A stretch of 41,654 nucleotides of DNA from an uncultured Clostridia bacterium (lineage in GTDB: Bacteria > Bacillota > Clostridia > Lachnospirales > Anaerotignaceae). Under the pieces are notes generated by a model that worked only from the letters and a program-made list of their open reading frames with translations, was not told the DNA's origin and did no database searches. Of this stretch, positions 1-8,928 are shown one piece after another. The stretch spans positions 1 through 41,654 of the forward strand of contig CAMBLO010000021.1 in assembly GCA_945868505.1 (NCBI GenBank), given 5' to 3'. A program made the translations under genes and the position numbers. How positions within the stretch are numbered: position 1 is the stretch's first letter; every line of letters begins with the position of its first letter.

Positions 1-725
1 ATGGGGATGCTGAACCTGAGCCCGAACCGACACCTTCCTCCGGCGGTACGTTAAGTCAGGAGGAGATTGAAAAGTTGATGGGCAGCATGGGCGGTCAGGC
101 GGAAACCAAGCAGCCGACACAGCCAACGCCGGAAGCGGCACCTCAGGGTGCGCAGCCACAGGCACAGGGCCAGCCGCATCCCCAGATGGGTATGTATGGG
201 ATGCCGCAGATGCCCAATGAACAGGGGATGCCCAACGGAATGCCGCCTATGGGGATGTACCCCTATGGCATGTATCCGCCTATGGGGATGTACCCCTACG
301 GTATGTATCCGCCTTATGGTATGCCCGGATATGGAGAGGAACCTGCGAAAAAAACAAAAGAACCGAAGGAACCGAGGGAGCCTAAGGTTATCCATGTAAA
401 TCCCATTCAGACGCCGAATTTTGAAGAAGATGAGGATGAACTGAAACAGGAACAGGCGGAAAATCTTTCTTTGATTATGGATGTGCCCCTAGAAGTATCG
501 GTTGAGATCGGTCGTACGAAAAAATGTGTCAAAGACATTCTGGAACTGACGGATGGTTCTTTAGTAGTGTTGGATAAACTGGCAGGAGAGCAGGTGGATA
601 TTTATGCCAATGGACAATGCATTGCCCGTGGGGATGTCGTTGTTGTGGAGGACAGCTTTGGTGTCAGAATCACAGAGATCGTCAAGCACGCCGATTGGAA
701 GCTGGATGATCTGAAGAAAGATTAA
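1..725 (+). CDS. fliY: Flagellar motor switch protein FliY/FliN, C-terminal part (5' end outside window)
   Basis: The frame is open from nucleotide 3 to the TAA at 723-725, giving 240 residues, so the true start lies upstream. An acidic Pro/Glu linker leads to LSQEEIEKLM, which resembles the LSQ-x-EIDxLL motif of FliM/FliN/FliY proteins that binds CheY-P or switch partners. A Met/Tyr/Pro/Gly-rich linker follows, and the last ~85 residues (from LSLIMDVPLEVSVEIGRT to VRITEIV) are a clear FliN (SpoA) domain, part of the C-ring at the cytoplasmic base of the motor. A FliN domain behind a long linker, next to cheY, fits FliY, whose CheC-like phosphatase domain would be upstream of the window. Plain FliN with a long N-terminus is the alternative. 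FliN domain is certain; the name FliY is inferred. Confidence 0.85.
   Translation, partial: GDAEPEPEPTPSSGGTLSQEEIEKLMGSMGGQAETKQPTQPTPEAAPQGAQPQAQGQPHPQMGMYGMPQMPNEQGMPNGMPPMGMYPYGMYPPMGMYPYGMYPPYGMPGYGEEPAKKTKEPKEPREPKVIHVNPIQTPNFEEDEDELKQEQAENLSLIMDVPLEVSVEIGRTKKCVKDILELTDGSLVVLDKLAGEQVDIYANGQCIARGDVVVVEDSFGVRITEIVKHADWKLDDLKKD
243..319 (+). repeat. 33-bp in-frame direct repeat in the fliY linker
   Basis: Two nearly identical 33-bp units begin at 243 and 276, and a shortened third begins at 309. Each encodes PPMGMYPYGMY. The units differ at only a few third positions. The repeat makes up the flexible linker before the FliN domain and could change in copy number by slippage. Confidence 0.85.
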
Positions 726-837
726 AATGGAAATATATGCCCCAGAAAAAACAGGAGAGATAAAGGAATCTGTTTTGCAGGCGGGCATATCAGTTAGTGT
801 AGATATTAAAACAAATAAAAGAAAAGAGGTTTATGAA

Positions 838-1203
838 ATGGCGAAAATCTTATTGGTAGACGATGCGGCTTTTATGAGAATGATGGTAAAGGATACTCTG
901 ACAAAAAACGGATATGGTGATGCAGAGATCCATGAGGCTTCCGATGGCTTACAGGCAGTGGAAAAATATAATGAAGTGAAGCCTGATTTGGTAATTATGG
1001 ATATTACAATGCCCAATATGGATGGTTTGGAAGCATTGAAAGCAATCAGAGGGAATGACCCCAATGCGAAAGTTGTTATGTGTTCTGCTATGGGTCAGGA
1101 AGCAATGGTTATTGATGCAATCAAATCCGGCGCTAAGGACTTTATCGTAAAGCCCTTCAAGCCCGATAGAATCCTGAAAACGGTAAAAGCTGTTCTGGGT
1201 TGA
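838..1203 (+). CDS. cheY: Chemotaxis response regulator CheY
   Basis: This single receiver domain of 121 residues has the family's usual length. The phosphorylation pocket is visible: D8-D9 (LLVDDAAF), phospho-acceptor D55 (LVIMDITMP), S83 (MCSAMG) and K105 (IVKPF). CheY-P binds the switch; in Gram-positive systems it favours counter-clockwise rotation (known for Bacillus, assumed here). The ATG at 838 is chosen because GAGGT lies just upstream and the product starts MAKILLVDD as in the family. The open frame extends back to 727, but that stretch has no CheY homology. It lies directly after fliY, the expected partner and phosphatase gene. Confidence 0.95.
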   Translation: MAKILLVDDAAFMRMMVKDTLTKNGYGDAEIHEASDGLQAVEKYNEVKPDLVIMDITMPNMDGLEALKAIRGNDPNAKVVMCSAMGQEAMVIDAIKSGAKDFIVKPFKPDRILKTVKAVLG

Positions 1204-1244
1204 TGCGCAGCATGAAAATCAGCAGTTTACCTAGATAGAAAAGA

Positions 1245-1604
1245 GTGATTTTTATTTTTTCTGAAATCGTGAGCCTGATCACCATGATAATTGTGGTGGC
1301 AGTGATATTATATCTGAGTTATGTGGTTAGCCGAAAAGTGGGCGGCGGGATGATACAAACAGGAATGTCCAAGAATATTCGAGTCATTGACCAAGCGATT
1401 ATTGGGCGGGAGAAAAGTATTATCATCGTGCGAGTGGGCCAAAAGGATTATCTTTTGGGTGTTTCGCAGGACAGCATCCGCCTCTTACAGGAATTGGAAG
1501 AAGGACAGGTGGTGGATGCGGAAATGCATCCGGAAAATTCCTCGGGTTTTGCTTCTCTTTTAAAGGAAAGGCTGAAAAATGGAAGACAGAGCGGTCCGTT
1601 TTAA
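1245..1604 (+). CDS. fliO: Flagellar export-gate assembly protein FliO
   Basis: 119 residues with a single N-terminal membrane segment (residues ~6-27, IVSLITMIIVVAVILYLSYV) followed by a small cytoplasmic domain containing the typical IRVIDQAIIGREKSIIIVRVG-type stretch and a YLLGV motif, as in FliO/FliZ proteins. FliO helps assemble the FliP-FliQ-FliR gate. The start is GTG with only a weak upstream ribosome binding site. Its place directly before fliP supports the call strongly, because FliO sequences are poorly conserved. Confidence 0.85.
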   Translation: MIFIFSEIVSLITMIIVVAVILYLSYVVSRKVGGGMIQTGMSKNIRVIDQAIIGREKSIIIVRVGQKDYLLGVSQDSIRLLQELEEGQVVDAEMHPENSSGFASLLKERLKNGRQSGPF

Positions 1605-1654
1605 CGTATGCTTTGTTTGGAATAAGATTTTTTATGTTGGGAGTGTAGTGTTTC

Positions 1655-2311
1655 GTGCAGGATGCAATAGTGAATATAAATGGTAATTCCATACAGACAT
1701 TGGAACTGATATTCCTGATGACAGCGATTTCCCTTCTGCCTTTTGTGCTTTTGATGATGACCTGTTTTACCCGTATCATCATCGTTCTGTCTTTCACAAG
1801 AAGCGCCATGGGCGTACAGGCAACGCCTCCAAACTCTGTTTTGATTGGTCTTGCACTCTTTCTGACGCTGTTTATCATGTCGCCGGTAGTAGATGAAATT
1901 ACGGAAACGGCTTATGTGCCTTACCGCAATGAACAGATTACACAGCAGGAAGCCCTGCAGCGAGGGGTAGTCCCCTTGAAGGAATTTATGCTGCGGCAGA
2001 CGGAGCATAGTGCTTTGGCGCTGTATGAGGATATGGCGGGAATTGAAGCACCGGAAAAAGTGCAGGATCTGCCGCTGCGTGTAGTTGTTCCGGCTTTTAT
2101 GACAACAGAACTGAAACGTGCTTTGGTGATGGGCTTTTTGATTTATGTTCCCTTTGTGCTGATTGATATTATTGTTTCCAGTACGCTGATGTCCATGGGT
2201 ATGATTATGCTGCCTCCGGCAATGATTTCTTTGCCGTTCAAGCTGCTGCTCTTTATTACTGTGAATGGATGGGAGCTGTTGTTTTCAACGCTGGTACAAA
2301 GTTTCAATTAG
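1655..2311 (+). CDS. fliP: Flagellar type III export gate protein FliP
   Basis: 218 residues with FliP hallmarks: the early helix pair ending in TCFTRIIIVLSFTRSAMG, the QATPPNSVLIGLALFLTLF segment, a periplasmic loop, and the C-terminal LPFKLLLFITVNGWELL signature. FliP forms the central pore of the export gate with FliQ and FliR in the membrane. The GTG at 1655 is the only usable start in frame, as a stop lies three codons upstream. No separate cleavable signal peptide stands out, in contrast to many Proteobacterial FliP proteins. Confidence 0.97.
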   Translation: MQDAIVNINGNSIQTLELIFLMTAISLLPFVLLMMTCFTRIIIVLSFTRSAMGVQATPPNSVLIGLALFLTLFIMSPVVDEITETAYVPYRNEQITQQEALQRGVVPLKEFMLRQTEHSALALYEDMAGIEAPEKVQDLPLRVVVPAFMTTELKRALVMGFLIYVPFVLIDIIVSSTLMSMGMIMLPPAMISLPFKLLLFITVNGWELLFSTLVQSFN

Positions 2312-2324
2312 GGAGGGATAGGAT

Positions 2325-2579
2325 TTGGATAATGCACAGGCTTTGGATATTTTGAGAGCCGGCGTCATGATCGCTGTGAAGCTGAGTGCGCCGATACTTC
2401 TTCTGAGTATGGGGATTGGTATCCTGATCTCAATCATACAGGCAGCCACACAGATCCATGAGCAGACGCTGACGTTTGTGCCGAAGCTTTTGGTGATTGT
2501 TGTGGTTCTCTTGATGGCTGGCTCATGGATGCTGCAAGTGATGCAGCAATATGTCGTGGAGTTGTTCGGCATGATGTAA
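2325..2579 (+). CDS. fliQ: Flagellar export gate protein FliQ
   Basis: 84 residues, two membrane helices, and the family signature LISIIQAATQIHEQTLTFVPK. FliQ is a small stoichiometric part of the FliPQR gate. The TTG start at 2325 is supported by AGGGAGGGA ending seven bases upstream and by the typical second part of the N-terminus (ALDILRAGVMIAVKLSAP). It lies between fliP and fliR as in nearly all flagellar operons. Confidence 0.96.
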   Translation: MDNAQALDILRAGVMIAVKLSAPILLLSMGIGILISIIQAATQIHEQTLTFVPKLLVIVVVLLMAGSWMLQVMQQYVVELFGMM

Positions 2580-2591
2580 ACGGAAGGAAGA

Positions 2592-3368
2592 ATGGCTATG
2601 CTTGATATAGACGGAAGTATTGTATTATTTTCGTTGATTTTCATGAGGGTTTTTGCCTGTATCCAGTTCAATCCACTGTTTGGGCGGACGAATATCCCTA
2701 TCATGGTCAAAGGCGGTATCATCATGGTGCTGACGATTCTGGTTTACAGTGTGAGCGAGCCGGTGACGATAGATACGGGAAATGTGATTGGTTATGCCGC
2801 ATTGCTTTTGAAGGAGCTTGCGGTGGGCTATGTGCTGGGAATGGTATTCAATTTCTTTGCCAGCGCCATAATATTTGCCGGATCTGTGATCGACTATCAG
2901 ATGGGGCTTTCTATGTCCAGTATTTATGATGCGCAGAGCAATGCTTCCATTTCTCTTTCCGCAACCTTGTTGAATATTTTGCTGATGGTTTGTTTTTTGA
3001 CGACAGATGCACATTTGGTGGTTTTGAAAATTTTTCTGACTTCAGCGGATATTGTGCCCTATGGGAGCATTCGTCTAGGGCCGGAGGTGGCTTCGGCTGC
3101 ACTGCATTTCTTTGCGCAGTTCATCTCTTTGGCTCTGCGTATTGCTATGCCCATGTTGGCAGTACAGCTTTTCGTAGAGGTCGGTATGGGGATTTTAATG
3201 AAAACAATACCGCAGATCAATATTTTCGTTGTAAATATTCAAACGAAGATTTTGGTGGGGTTATTGATAATACTGCTCTTGTTTTTCCCGATGTCTGATT
3301 TCATGTTGGACATCATAGAGGTTCTGGTGCAAAGTATGCGTGATATGCTTGTGACCATGCGAGGATAA
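2592..3368 (+). CDS. fliR: Flagellar export gate protein FliR
   Basis: 258 residues, mostly membrane helices, starting with the FliR-type segment FSLIFMRVFACIQFNPLFG and containing the family's EL-x-x-GYVLGMVFNFF and DYQMGLSMSSIYD regions. FliR closes the FliPQR complex and contacts FlhB. The ATG at 2592 follows GGAAGGA. Downstream flhB starts 15 bases after the stop, consistent with coupled expression. Confidence 0.96.
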   Translation: MAMLDIDGSIVLFSLIFMRVFACIQFNPLFGRTNIPIMVKGGIIMVLTILVYSVSEPVTIDTGNVIGYAALLLKELAVGYVLGMVFNFFASAIIFAGSVIDYQMGLSMSSIYDAQSNASISLSATLLNILLMVCFLTTDAHLVVLKIFLTSADIVPYGSIRLGPEVASAALHFFAQFISLALRIAMPMLAVQLFVEVGMGILMKTIPQINIFVVNIQTKILVGLLIILLLFFPMSDFMLDIIEVLVQSMRDMLVTMRG

Positions 3369-3383
3369 AGGGGGGAACATAAG

Positions 3384-4439
3384 GTGCCCGGAGAGAAAAC
3401 CGAGAAGGCCACGCCGAAGCGACGCCGGGACGAACGAAAAAAAGGTAATGTGTTCGTAGGCAAGGACATTGTGACTGTGTTTACATTGCTGGGCGGTTTT
3501 TATGTACTGAAATTTACATTTTTATCCGCCTATTCCACCTTGAAGGGATTCCTGCTGAAATATATGGGCTATATTGAAAGTATAGCGGATTTAAGCGGAG
3601 ATCAGATTAGGGAAATGGCCTTCGATATCGTGATTACGGCGGCGAAAATCGTTGCGCCGATTATGGCACTTATTGTGATTTTATCCATTGCGGCTACGAT
3701 GTTTCAGACAAAGCCGCTTTTTGTACTTGAAAGCCTAAAACCGAAATTTAATCGCCTGAGCCCATTACAAGGGCTGAAAAAAATTTTTTCACTGCGCAGT
3801 ACAGTTGAACTGCTCAAAGGTCTGATTAAAATTTCAATTTTGTTTTACATATTATATGATTTTATCAAAGGGGAGATTCTGCAGCTTCCCCGGCTGCTGT
3901 CGATGGACCTGCTGACGGCCTGCGGCTATATGTTTCAGACTGTGTTTAGCATGGCTTTGAAAATCGCCATGGCATTTGCGGTAATTTCTGTGTTTGATTA
4001 TTTCTATCAAAAATGGGAATACGAACGCCAGCTCAAAATGAGCAAGCAGGAGATCAAAGAGGAATATAAACAGTTGGAAGGGGATCCTCAGATCAAGGGT
4101 AAGATCAAAGAACTACAAAGAAAACGTGCTATGTCCAGAATGATGCAGCAGGTGCCGCAGGCGGATGTGGTTATCAAAAACCCAACGCATTTTGCAGTTG
4201 CCCTGCGATATGACCCGGAAAGGGATGAGGCCCCTGTTCTGTTGGCAAAAGGACAGGATGAATTGGCATTGCGTATCATAAAGACGGCGGAACAGCATGG
4301 GATTTTTGTGATTGAAAACAAACCTCTTGCCAGAGGGATTTACGCAGCAACAGATTTGAATCAGGCATTGCCCAGAGAATTTTATGGTGCGGTTGCCGAG
4401 ATTCTTGTGCATGTTTATAAATTGAACCACAAGATTTAA
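3384..4439 (+). CDS. flhB: Flagellar export switch protein FlhB
   Basis: 351 residues: a basic N-terminus (KTEKATPKRRRDERKKGNV), four membrane helices, then the cytoplasmic domain with the autocleavage site N266-P267-T268-H269 followed by FAVAL. Cleavage between Asn and Pro lets FlhB switch export from rod/hook to filament substrates. All features of an active FlhB are present. The start is GTG at 3384, preceded by GGGGGAA. A separate FlhB C-domain homologue (FlhX) is encoded at 33109. Confidence 0.98.
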   Translation: MPGEKTEKATPKRRRDERKKGNVFVGKDIVTVFTLLGGFYVLKFTFLSAYSTLKGFLLKYMGYIESIADLSGDQIREMAFDIVITAAKIVAPIMALIVILSIAATMFQTKPLFVLESLKPKFNRLSPLQGLKKIFSLRSTVELLKGLIKISILFYILYDFIKGEILQLPRLLSMDLLTACGYMFQTVFSMALKIAMAFAVISVFDYFYQKWEYERQLKMSKQEIKEEYKQLEGDPQIKGKIKELQRKRAMSRMMQQVPQADVVIKNPTHFAVALRYDPERDEAPVLLAKGQDELALRIIKTAEQHGIFVIENKPLARGIYAATDLNQALPREFYGAVAEILVHVYKLNHKI

Positions 4440-4475
4440 ATATATCTTGAATTGATTTTTAGCGGAGAAGCGAAT

Positions 4476-6548
4476 ATGAAAAAAATTCTGAGCAATGCGA
4501 TTTCGTTATTCGTGATTGTCATTGTGTTATTGTTGGTGATACCACTCAATCCATTTATATTGGATATCTTTTTTATAATGAATATATCGATTTCGCTTAT
4601 TATACTGCTGATTACGATGAATATTAAGGAGCCGTTGGAATTTTCCATTTTTCCTTCCCTCCTTTTGATAACGACCCTATTTCGTATTGGTTTGAACATA
4701 TCGTCAACGCAGCTGATTCTGACAAAACAGGGACAAGCAGGTCAGGTTATTGCGGCTATCGGTACCTTCGTTTTGCAGGGAAATGCTGTTGTCGGCGTTA
4801 TTATATTCCTGATTATTGTACTCGTTCAGTTCATTGTAATCACCAAAGGTGCGGAACGTGTCGCTGAAGTTGCAGCCAGATTCACGCTGGATGCTATGCC
4901 GGGGAAACAGATGGCAATTGACGCTGATCTAAGCACAGGGCTGATTACAGAAGAAGAAGCGAGAACACGCAGACATAAGATCCAGAAGGAAGCGGATTTT
5001 TATGGTGCCATGGATGGTGCGACGAAGATTGTAAAAGGTGATGCGGTCATGTCCATCATCATTACAACGATCAACTTTGTAGCAGGTGTCATCATTGGTA
5101 TGGTACAGTCCAGTATGGATTTTGGTTCTGTGCTGCAAGTATATTCCATTGCAACGATTGGTGACGGTCTGGTTTCTCAGATTCCGGCACTGTTGATTTC
5201 CACTTCAACAGGTATGATCGTTACAAGATCTGTATCTGAGGGCAGCTTGAACACGGATGTTTCTGCCCAGTTCTTAGCACAGCCTCAGGCATTTTTGATT
5301 GGGGGCATCCTGCTTTTTGCTGTGGCACTGATGCCGGGAATGCCTCATATCCAGTTAGTTGTTGTTTCGGCGGCTCTGATTGCCCTAGGTCTGACAGCAA
5401 GACATCGGATGAAGGTGGCAGGCACCATGGGTGCTTCGGCGGAGGAAATGATGACTTCTGCGGAGGAGCAGCAGGAAATGGCTGTGACAGAGGAAGAATA
5501 TTATAAAGATATCAATAATATCTATTCTCTGCTGAATGTGGAACCTGTGGAAATGGAAGTTGGCTATAGCCTGATCCCGCTGGTGGATGAATCCAGCGGC
5601 GGCAAGCTGATCAACCGTATCGTGATTTTCCGGCGGCAATATGCGCAGGAGATGGGCTTTGTGATTCCCCCCGTCCGTCTGCGTGATAGCTCAGCTTTGA
5701 ATACCAATCAATATGTGATTAAAATCAAGGGGGAGGAAGTTGCTAAGGGCGAGATCCTGACGGATTATTATTTGGCTCTGGAGCCGCCGAATCCCACAGG
5801 GGAAATCGACGGCATCGAAACCATAGAACCTGCATACGGCATCCCCAGTAAATGGATCACACCTGATTTGAAGGAGATGGCGGAGATTTATGGCTATACC
5901 GTGATTGATCCGTTGTCTGTAATCGTAACCCACTTGTCAGAAACAATCAAGAAACACGTTTCGGAGCTGATGACACGCCAAGAAGTGACACAGTTGGTGA
6001 ACAATTTGAAAAATCAGATGCCGGAACTGGTAGAAGAGGCTTTTCCCAATATCATTACTTACAGCGGTTTTCAGAAGGTGCTTTGCTCTCTTTTGAAGGA
6101 AGGTGTACCTATCAAAGATTTGGCAACCATTTTGGAAACGATTTTAGATTCTTCTGCCACAACCCGGGATTTGGATACGATCACAGAAAATGTGCGCGTG
6201 GCACTGAAACGCACCATCACCAGAAGATTTTGTATGGATGGACAGATGCGTGTCATTACTTTGGACGCAGAAGTGGAAAAACTGATTGCTTCCAGTCTTT
6301 CCAAAAATGAAAATGGACTGTATTTGGCTTTGAATCCGGAGGCAATGCAGAAAATTATCATGCAGCTTGCGGATATCGTGAAGAAGTTTGCAGAACTGGG
6401 ACAACCTCCTATCATTTTGACCAGTCATGTTATCCGATTATATTTTTATCGCCTGATTGAGCAGTTTTATCCGGATATTTATGTGCTGTCCTTTAATGAG
6501 ATCGGCAATAATGTACAGATACAGGCTATAGGCAATATTACCCTTTAA
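4476..6548 (+). CDS. flhA: Flagellar export gate protein FlhA
   Basis: 690 residues: eight predicted N-terminal membrane helices, the FHIPEP-type loop (AARFTLDAMPGKQMAIDADLS), and the large cytoplasmic ring domain that docks chaperone-substrate complexes. The ATG at 4476 is preferred over an in-frame TTG at 4452 because GGAG lies at a good distance and the product then begins MKKILSNAIS. The stop is only 15 bases before the sigma-factor gene. In many Bacilli and Clostridia flhF and flhG follow flhA; here they do not. Confidence 0.97.
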   Translation: MKKILSNAISLFVIVIVLLLVIPLNPFILDIFFIMNISISLIILLITMNIKEPLEFSIFPSLLLITTLFRIGLNISSTQLILTKQGQAGQVIAAIGTFVLQGNAVVGVIIFLIIVLVQFIVITKGAERVAEVAARFTLDAMPGKQMAIDADLSTGLITEEEARTRRHKIQKEADFYGAMDGATKIVKGDAVMSIIITTINFVAGVIIGMVQSSMDFGSVLQVYSIATIGDGLVSQIPALLISTSTGMIVTRSVSEGSLNTDVSAQFLAQPQAFLIGGILLFAVALMPGMPHIQLVVVSAALIALGLTARHRMKVAGTMGASAEEMMTSAEEQQEMAVTEEEYYKDINNIYSLLNVEPVEMEVGYSLIPLVDESSGGKLINRIVIFRRQYAQEMGFVIPPVRLRDSSALNTNQYVIKIKGEEVAKGEILTDYYLALEPPNPTGEIDGIETIEPAYGIPSKWITPDLKEMAEIYGYTVIDPLSVIVTHLSETIKKHVSELMTRQEVTQLVNNLKNQMPELVEEAFPNIITYSGFQKVLCSLLKEGVPIKDLATILETILDSSATTRDLDTITENVRVALKRTITRRFCMDGQMRVITLDAEVEKLIASSLSKNENGLYLALNPEAMQKIIMQLADIVKKFAELGQPPIILTSHVIRLYFYRLIEQFYPDIYVLSFNEIGNNVQIQAIGNITL

Positions 6549-6563
6549 CAAAGGAGGGGGCGT

Positions 6564-7334
6564 ATGATTGAACGGGTTCATTTGGAGGAAAAAACAAATG
6601 AAGAACTTTTCCGGGAATACAAAAATACCGGAGATCCTCTGATCAAGCAGGAGCTTGTACTGAGATACATTTATATCGTCAAAAATATTGCCATCCAAAT
6701 GAAAGGTGTTTATGTAAGCTTTGCGCAAATGGACGATATTATAAATGAGAGCGTGATCGTGCTGATGAATTCTATCGAGAAATTTGCTCCCAATATGAAT
6801 GTAAAATTTGAAACCTATATTTCCAAACGGCTGCGAGGGCTTATCATTGATATGGCGCGCAAGCAAGACTGGATTCCACGCAATGTACGCAAAAATGCCC
6901 GTCTTATCGACAATGCTACCAATGAATTGTTCAATCAGCTTGGCAGATTTCCTTCAGATGAGGAAATGGCCGAATATTTAGGGGTGTCGCTGGAGAAATA
7001 TCAGACGAAAATGCTGAATAAAACCAATTTGTATAATCTGGTTTCCCTAGATGCTTTTCTTGAGGGGCAGGGCAGCGGCGCACAAAATATTGCAGACACC
7101 GGTGAAACACCGGAGCAGCTTTTGGAGAATAAGGAGTTGAAAGATATCATGAAGCAGGGCATCGCCTCTCTGCGGCAAAATGAACAAACGGTGCTTTCCC
7201 TCCACTATAGGCAGGAACTGAATATGAAAGAGATCGCAGCGGTGATGAATCTAAGCGAATCCAGAATATCGCAAATACATAGCAATGCCTTGCGAAAGCT
7301 GCGGATCTATATGCAGGAGAATCAGAAAAAATAG
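6564..7334 (+). CDS. fliA: Flagellar sigma factor sigma-D / FliA (sigma-28)
   Basis: 256 residues, the family's usual size. Region 2 is seen in FAQMDDIINESVIVLMNSIEKF and the core-binding stretch KFETYISKRLRGLIIDMARK. The region that reads the -10 follows in DWIPRNVRKNAR. Region 4 is the helix-turn-helix MKEIAAVMNLSESRISQIH. It directs transcription of late flagellar and chemotaxis genes from TAAA-N15-GCCGATAT-like promoters, several of which occur in this window (cheA, flagellin, fliD). Its antagonist FlgM is encoded at 26464-26760. The ATG follows a perfect AAAGGAGGGGG. Confidence 0.96.
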   Translation: MIERVHLEEKTNEELFREYKNTGDPLIKQELVLRYIYIVKNIAIQMKGVYVSFAQMDDIINESVIVLMNSIEKFAPNMNVKFETYISKRLRGLIIDMARKQDWIPRNVRKNARLIDNATNELFNQLGRFPSDEEMAEYLGVSLEKYQTKMLNKTNLYNLVSLDAFLEGQGSGAQNIADTGETPEQLLENKELKDIMKQGIASLRQNEQTVLSLHYRQELNMKEIAAVMNLSESRISQIHSNALRKLRIYMQENQKK

Positions 7335-7351
7335 AAAGGATCTGATGAGGT

Positions 7352-8152
7352 ATGGTGAAAGGATTTTATAATCTGACATCCGGAATGCTGACGCAAAGGC
7401 GGAACTTGGATGTAATCAGTTCTAATATGGCAAATGTGAGTACAGCAGGTTTTAAGGCAGATCAACTGTCTTCCTCCACCTTTCGCAATGAATTGATGAG
7501 CAGGACAGGGAATACAGATAAATCCAACCCGGAAGGGCTGGCGGATGTAACCATGGCGCGGATTCCCAGAGAAACTATCACAGACTTTACACAGGGTGCC
7601 TTTCAGCCGACGGATAGAAAACTGGATCTTGCTGTGAGCGGAGATGGTTTCTTTCAGGTGCAAAGTAATGGTGGGGTACGCTATACCAGAAGCGGCTCCT
7701 TCAATTTGAATAATGACGGCTATATTTGTACGCAGGACGGCGGCCTGCTGCTGGGGGCGAATGGTCCCATACAAGTATTCGATCCTCAGGCGGGAGAGTT
7801 AACAAAAGATGGCGTTTCCATGGTGCAGTTTAGTGCAGAAAATATTCAAGTGGATGCCAACGGAGGGGTGTATGACAGTAATGGCAATTACCTGGACCGA
7901 ATCCAACTGGTAACCGTTGCCAATACCGGTCAGTTAGTAAAAGAAGGTGCATATTTTACCGGCGGCGGAGAAGCATTGCCTGTCAGTGGCACGATTATGC
8001 AGGGGTATCTGGAGGCATCCAATGTGGATGCTTTAAAGGAAATGGTTTCCATGATAGAAAGTCAAAGACATTTGCAGAGTGCCGCCCAGGTTCTGAAGAT
8101 GTATGACCAAATGATCAGCAAGGCTACTACGGAAATCGGCAAGATCAATTAA
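7352..8152 (+). CDS. Flagellar rod/hook-basal-body protein, FlgF/FlgG family (first copy, FlhO/FlgG type)
   Basis: 266 residues with the N-terminal basal-body signature (NLDVISSNMANVSTAGFKAD), the mid-region LDLAVSGDGFFQVQSNGGVRYTRSG and the C-terminal helix VDALKEMVSMIESQRHLQSAAQVLKMYDQM typical of rod and hook proteins. It should be exported through the flagellar gate and form part of the distal rod. By length it is closer to FlgG than to FlgF, but the two neighbouring copies cannot be told apart with certainty by eye, so no symbol is given. It lies in the sigma-D operon as in other Clostridia. Confidence 0.9.
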   Translation: MVKGFYNLTSGMLTQRRNLDVISSNMANVSTAGFKADQLSSSTFRNELMSRTGNTDKSNPEGLADVTMARIPRETITDFTQGAFQPTDRKLDLAVSGDGFFQVQSNGGVRYTRSGSFNLNNDGYICTQDGGLLLGANGPIQVFDPQAGELTKDGVSMVQFSAENIQVDANGGVYDSNGNYLDRIQLVTVANTGQLVKEGAYFTGGGEALPVSGTIMQGYLEASNVDALKEMVSMIESQRHLQSAAQVLKMYDQMISKATTEIGKIN

Positions 8153-8188
8153 AAGCGCAGTATTAGTGAAACAGGAGTGTGAGATAGT

Positions 8189-8911
8189 ATGGATTTGGCT
8201 TTCTATGCAGCGGCTGCCGGCGCATCGGCGCAGCAAAAGCGTCTCAATGTGGTTGCGAATAACTTAGCAAACCTGTCAACAGCGGGATTCAAGAAAGAGA
8301 GTGCTGTTTTTTCCAATCTGATTTATAATGAGCTGAATCCTCCGGCACAGGAGGGAACACAACTGAGTGCAAGCAGCGGCGCCAGAGTTGACAAGACCAA
8401 TACGGATTTCTCTCAGGGGGATCTGCTGCCTTCCAATATGCCCTATGATTATGTTTTGGTTAGCGATGGTTTTTTTGCACTGAAAGACCCTGCGACGGGA
8501 CAGATCACATATACAAGAGACGGTTCCTTCCGTTTATCCCAGCAGGCTAATGGGAGATTCCTGTTGGCAGCCGAAAACGGAAAACACGTTTTGGACAACG
8601 TGGGAGAGGTCATTGCAGTAGACCCTAATACAACAGAGGCATTGCCTGTGGGGGTGTATCGCTTCCGCACAAGGGAAGGGATGCTCCATGTTGGTGATAA
8701 TGAATATTTACCCACAGAGAAAAACGGGCAGGCTGTTGCTGCGGAGAATAGCAGCGGTCTGGTATTACAGGGATATACAGAAAATTCCAATGTTAATATG
8801 GCAGATGAGATCGAGAAGATGATCGAAGCGCAAAGAGCGTATCAATATGCACTGAAAATGGTACAGACTGCTGATGAGGTTGAGACAACCATAAATAATC
8901 TGAGAGGATAA
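8189..8911 (+). CDS. Flagellar rod/hook-basal-body protein, FlgF/FlgG family (second copy)
   Basis: 240 residues, paralogous to the preceding protein. It has the N-terminal motif KRLNVVANNLANLSTAGFKK, a central VLVSDGFFALKDPATGQITYTRDGSF region, and the C-terminal NVNMADEIEKMIEAQRAYQYALKMV motif that packs into the rod's coiled-coil core. The shorter length suggests the FlgF role (proximal rod) or the Bacillus FlhP role. The pair of adjacent FlgF/G genes mirrors flhO-flhP. The ATG at 8189 is 36 bases after the previous stop. Confidence 0.9.
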   Translation: MDLAFYAAAAGASAQQKRLNVVANNLANLSTAGFKKESAVFSNLIYNELNPPAQEGTQLSASSGARVDKTNTDFSQGDLLPSNMPYDYVLVSDGFFALKDPATGQITYTRDGSFRLSQQANGRFLLAAENGKHVLDNVGEVIAVDPNTTEALPVGVYRFRTREGMLHVGDNEYLPTEKNGQAVAAENSSGLVLQGYTENSNVNMADEIEKMIEAQRAYQYALKMVQTADEVETTINNLRG

Positions 8912-8928
8912 GAATAGGGGAGATGGCA

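Noticed and set aside
727..837. N-terminal extension of cheY
   Set aside because: The extension has no homology to receivers, and the ATG at 838 has a good ribosome binding site and the family N-terminus.
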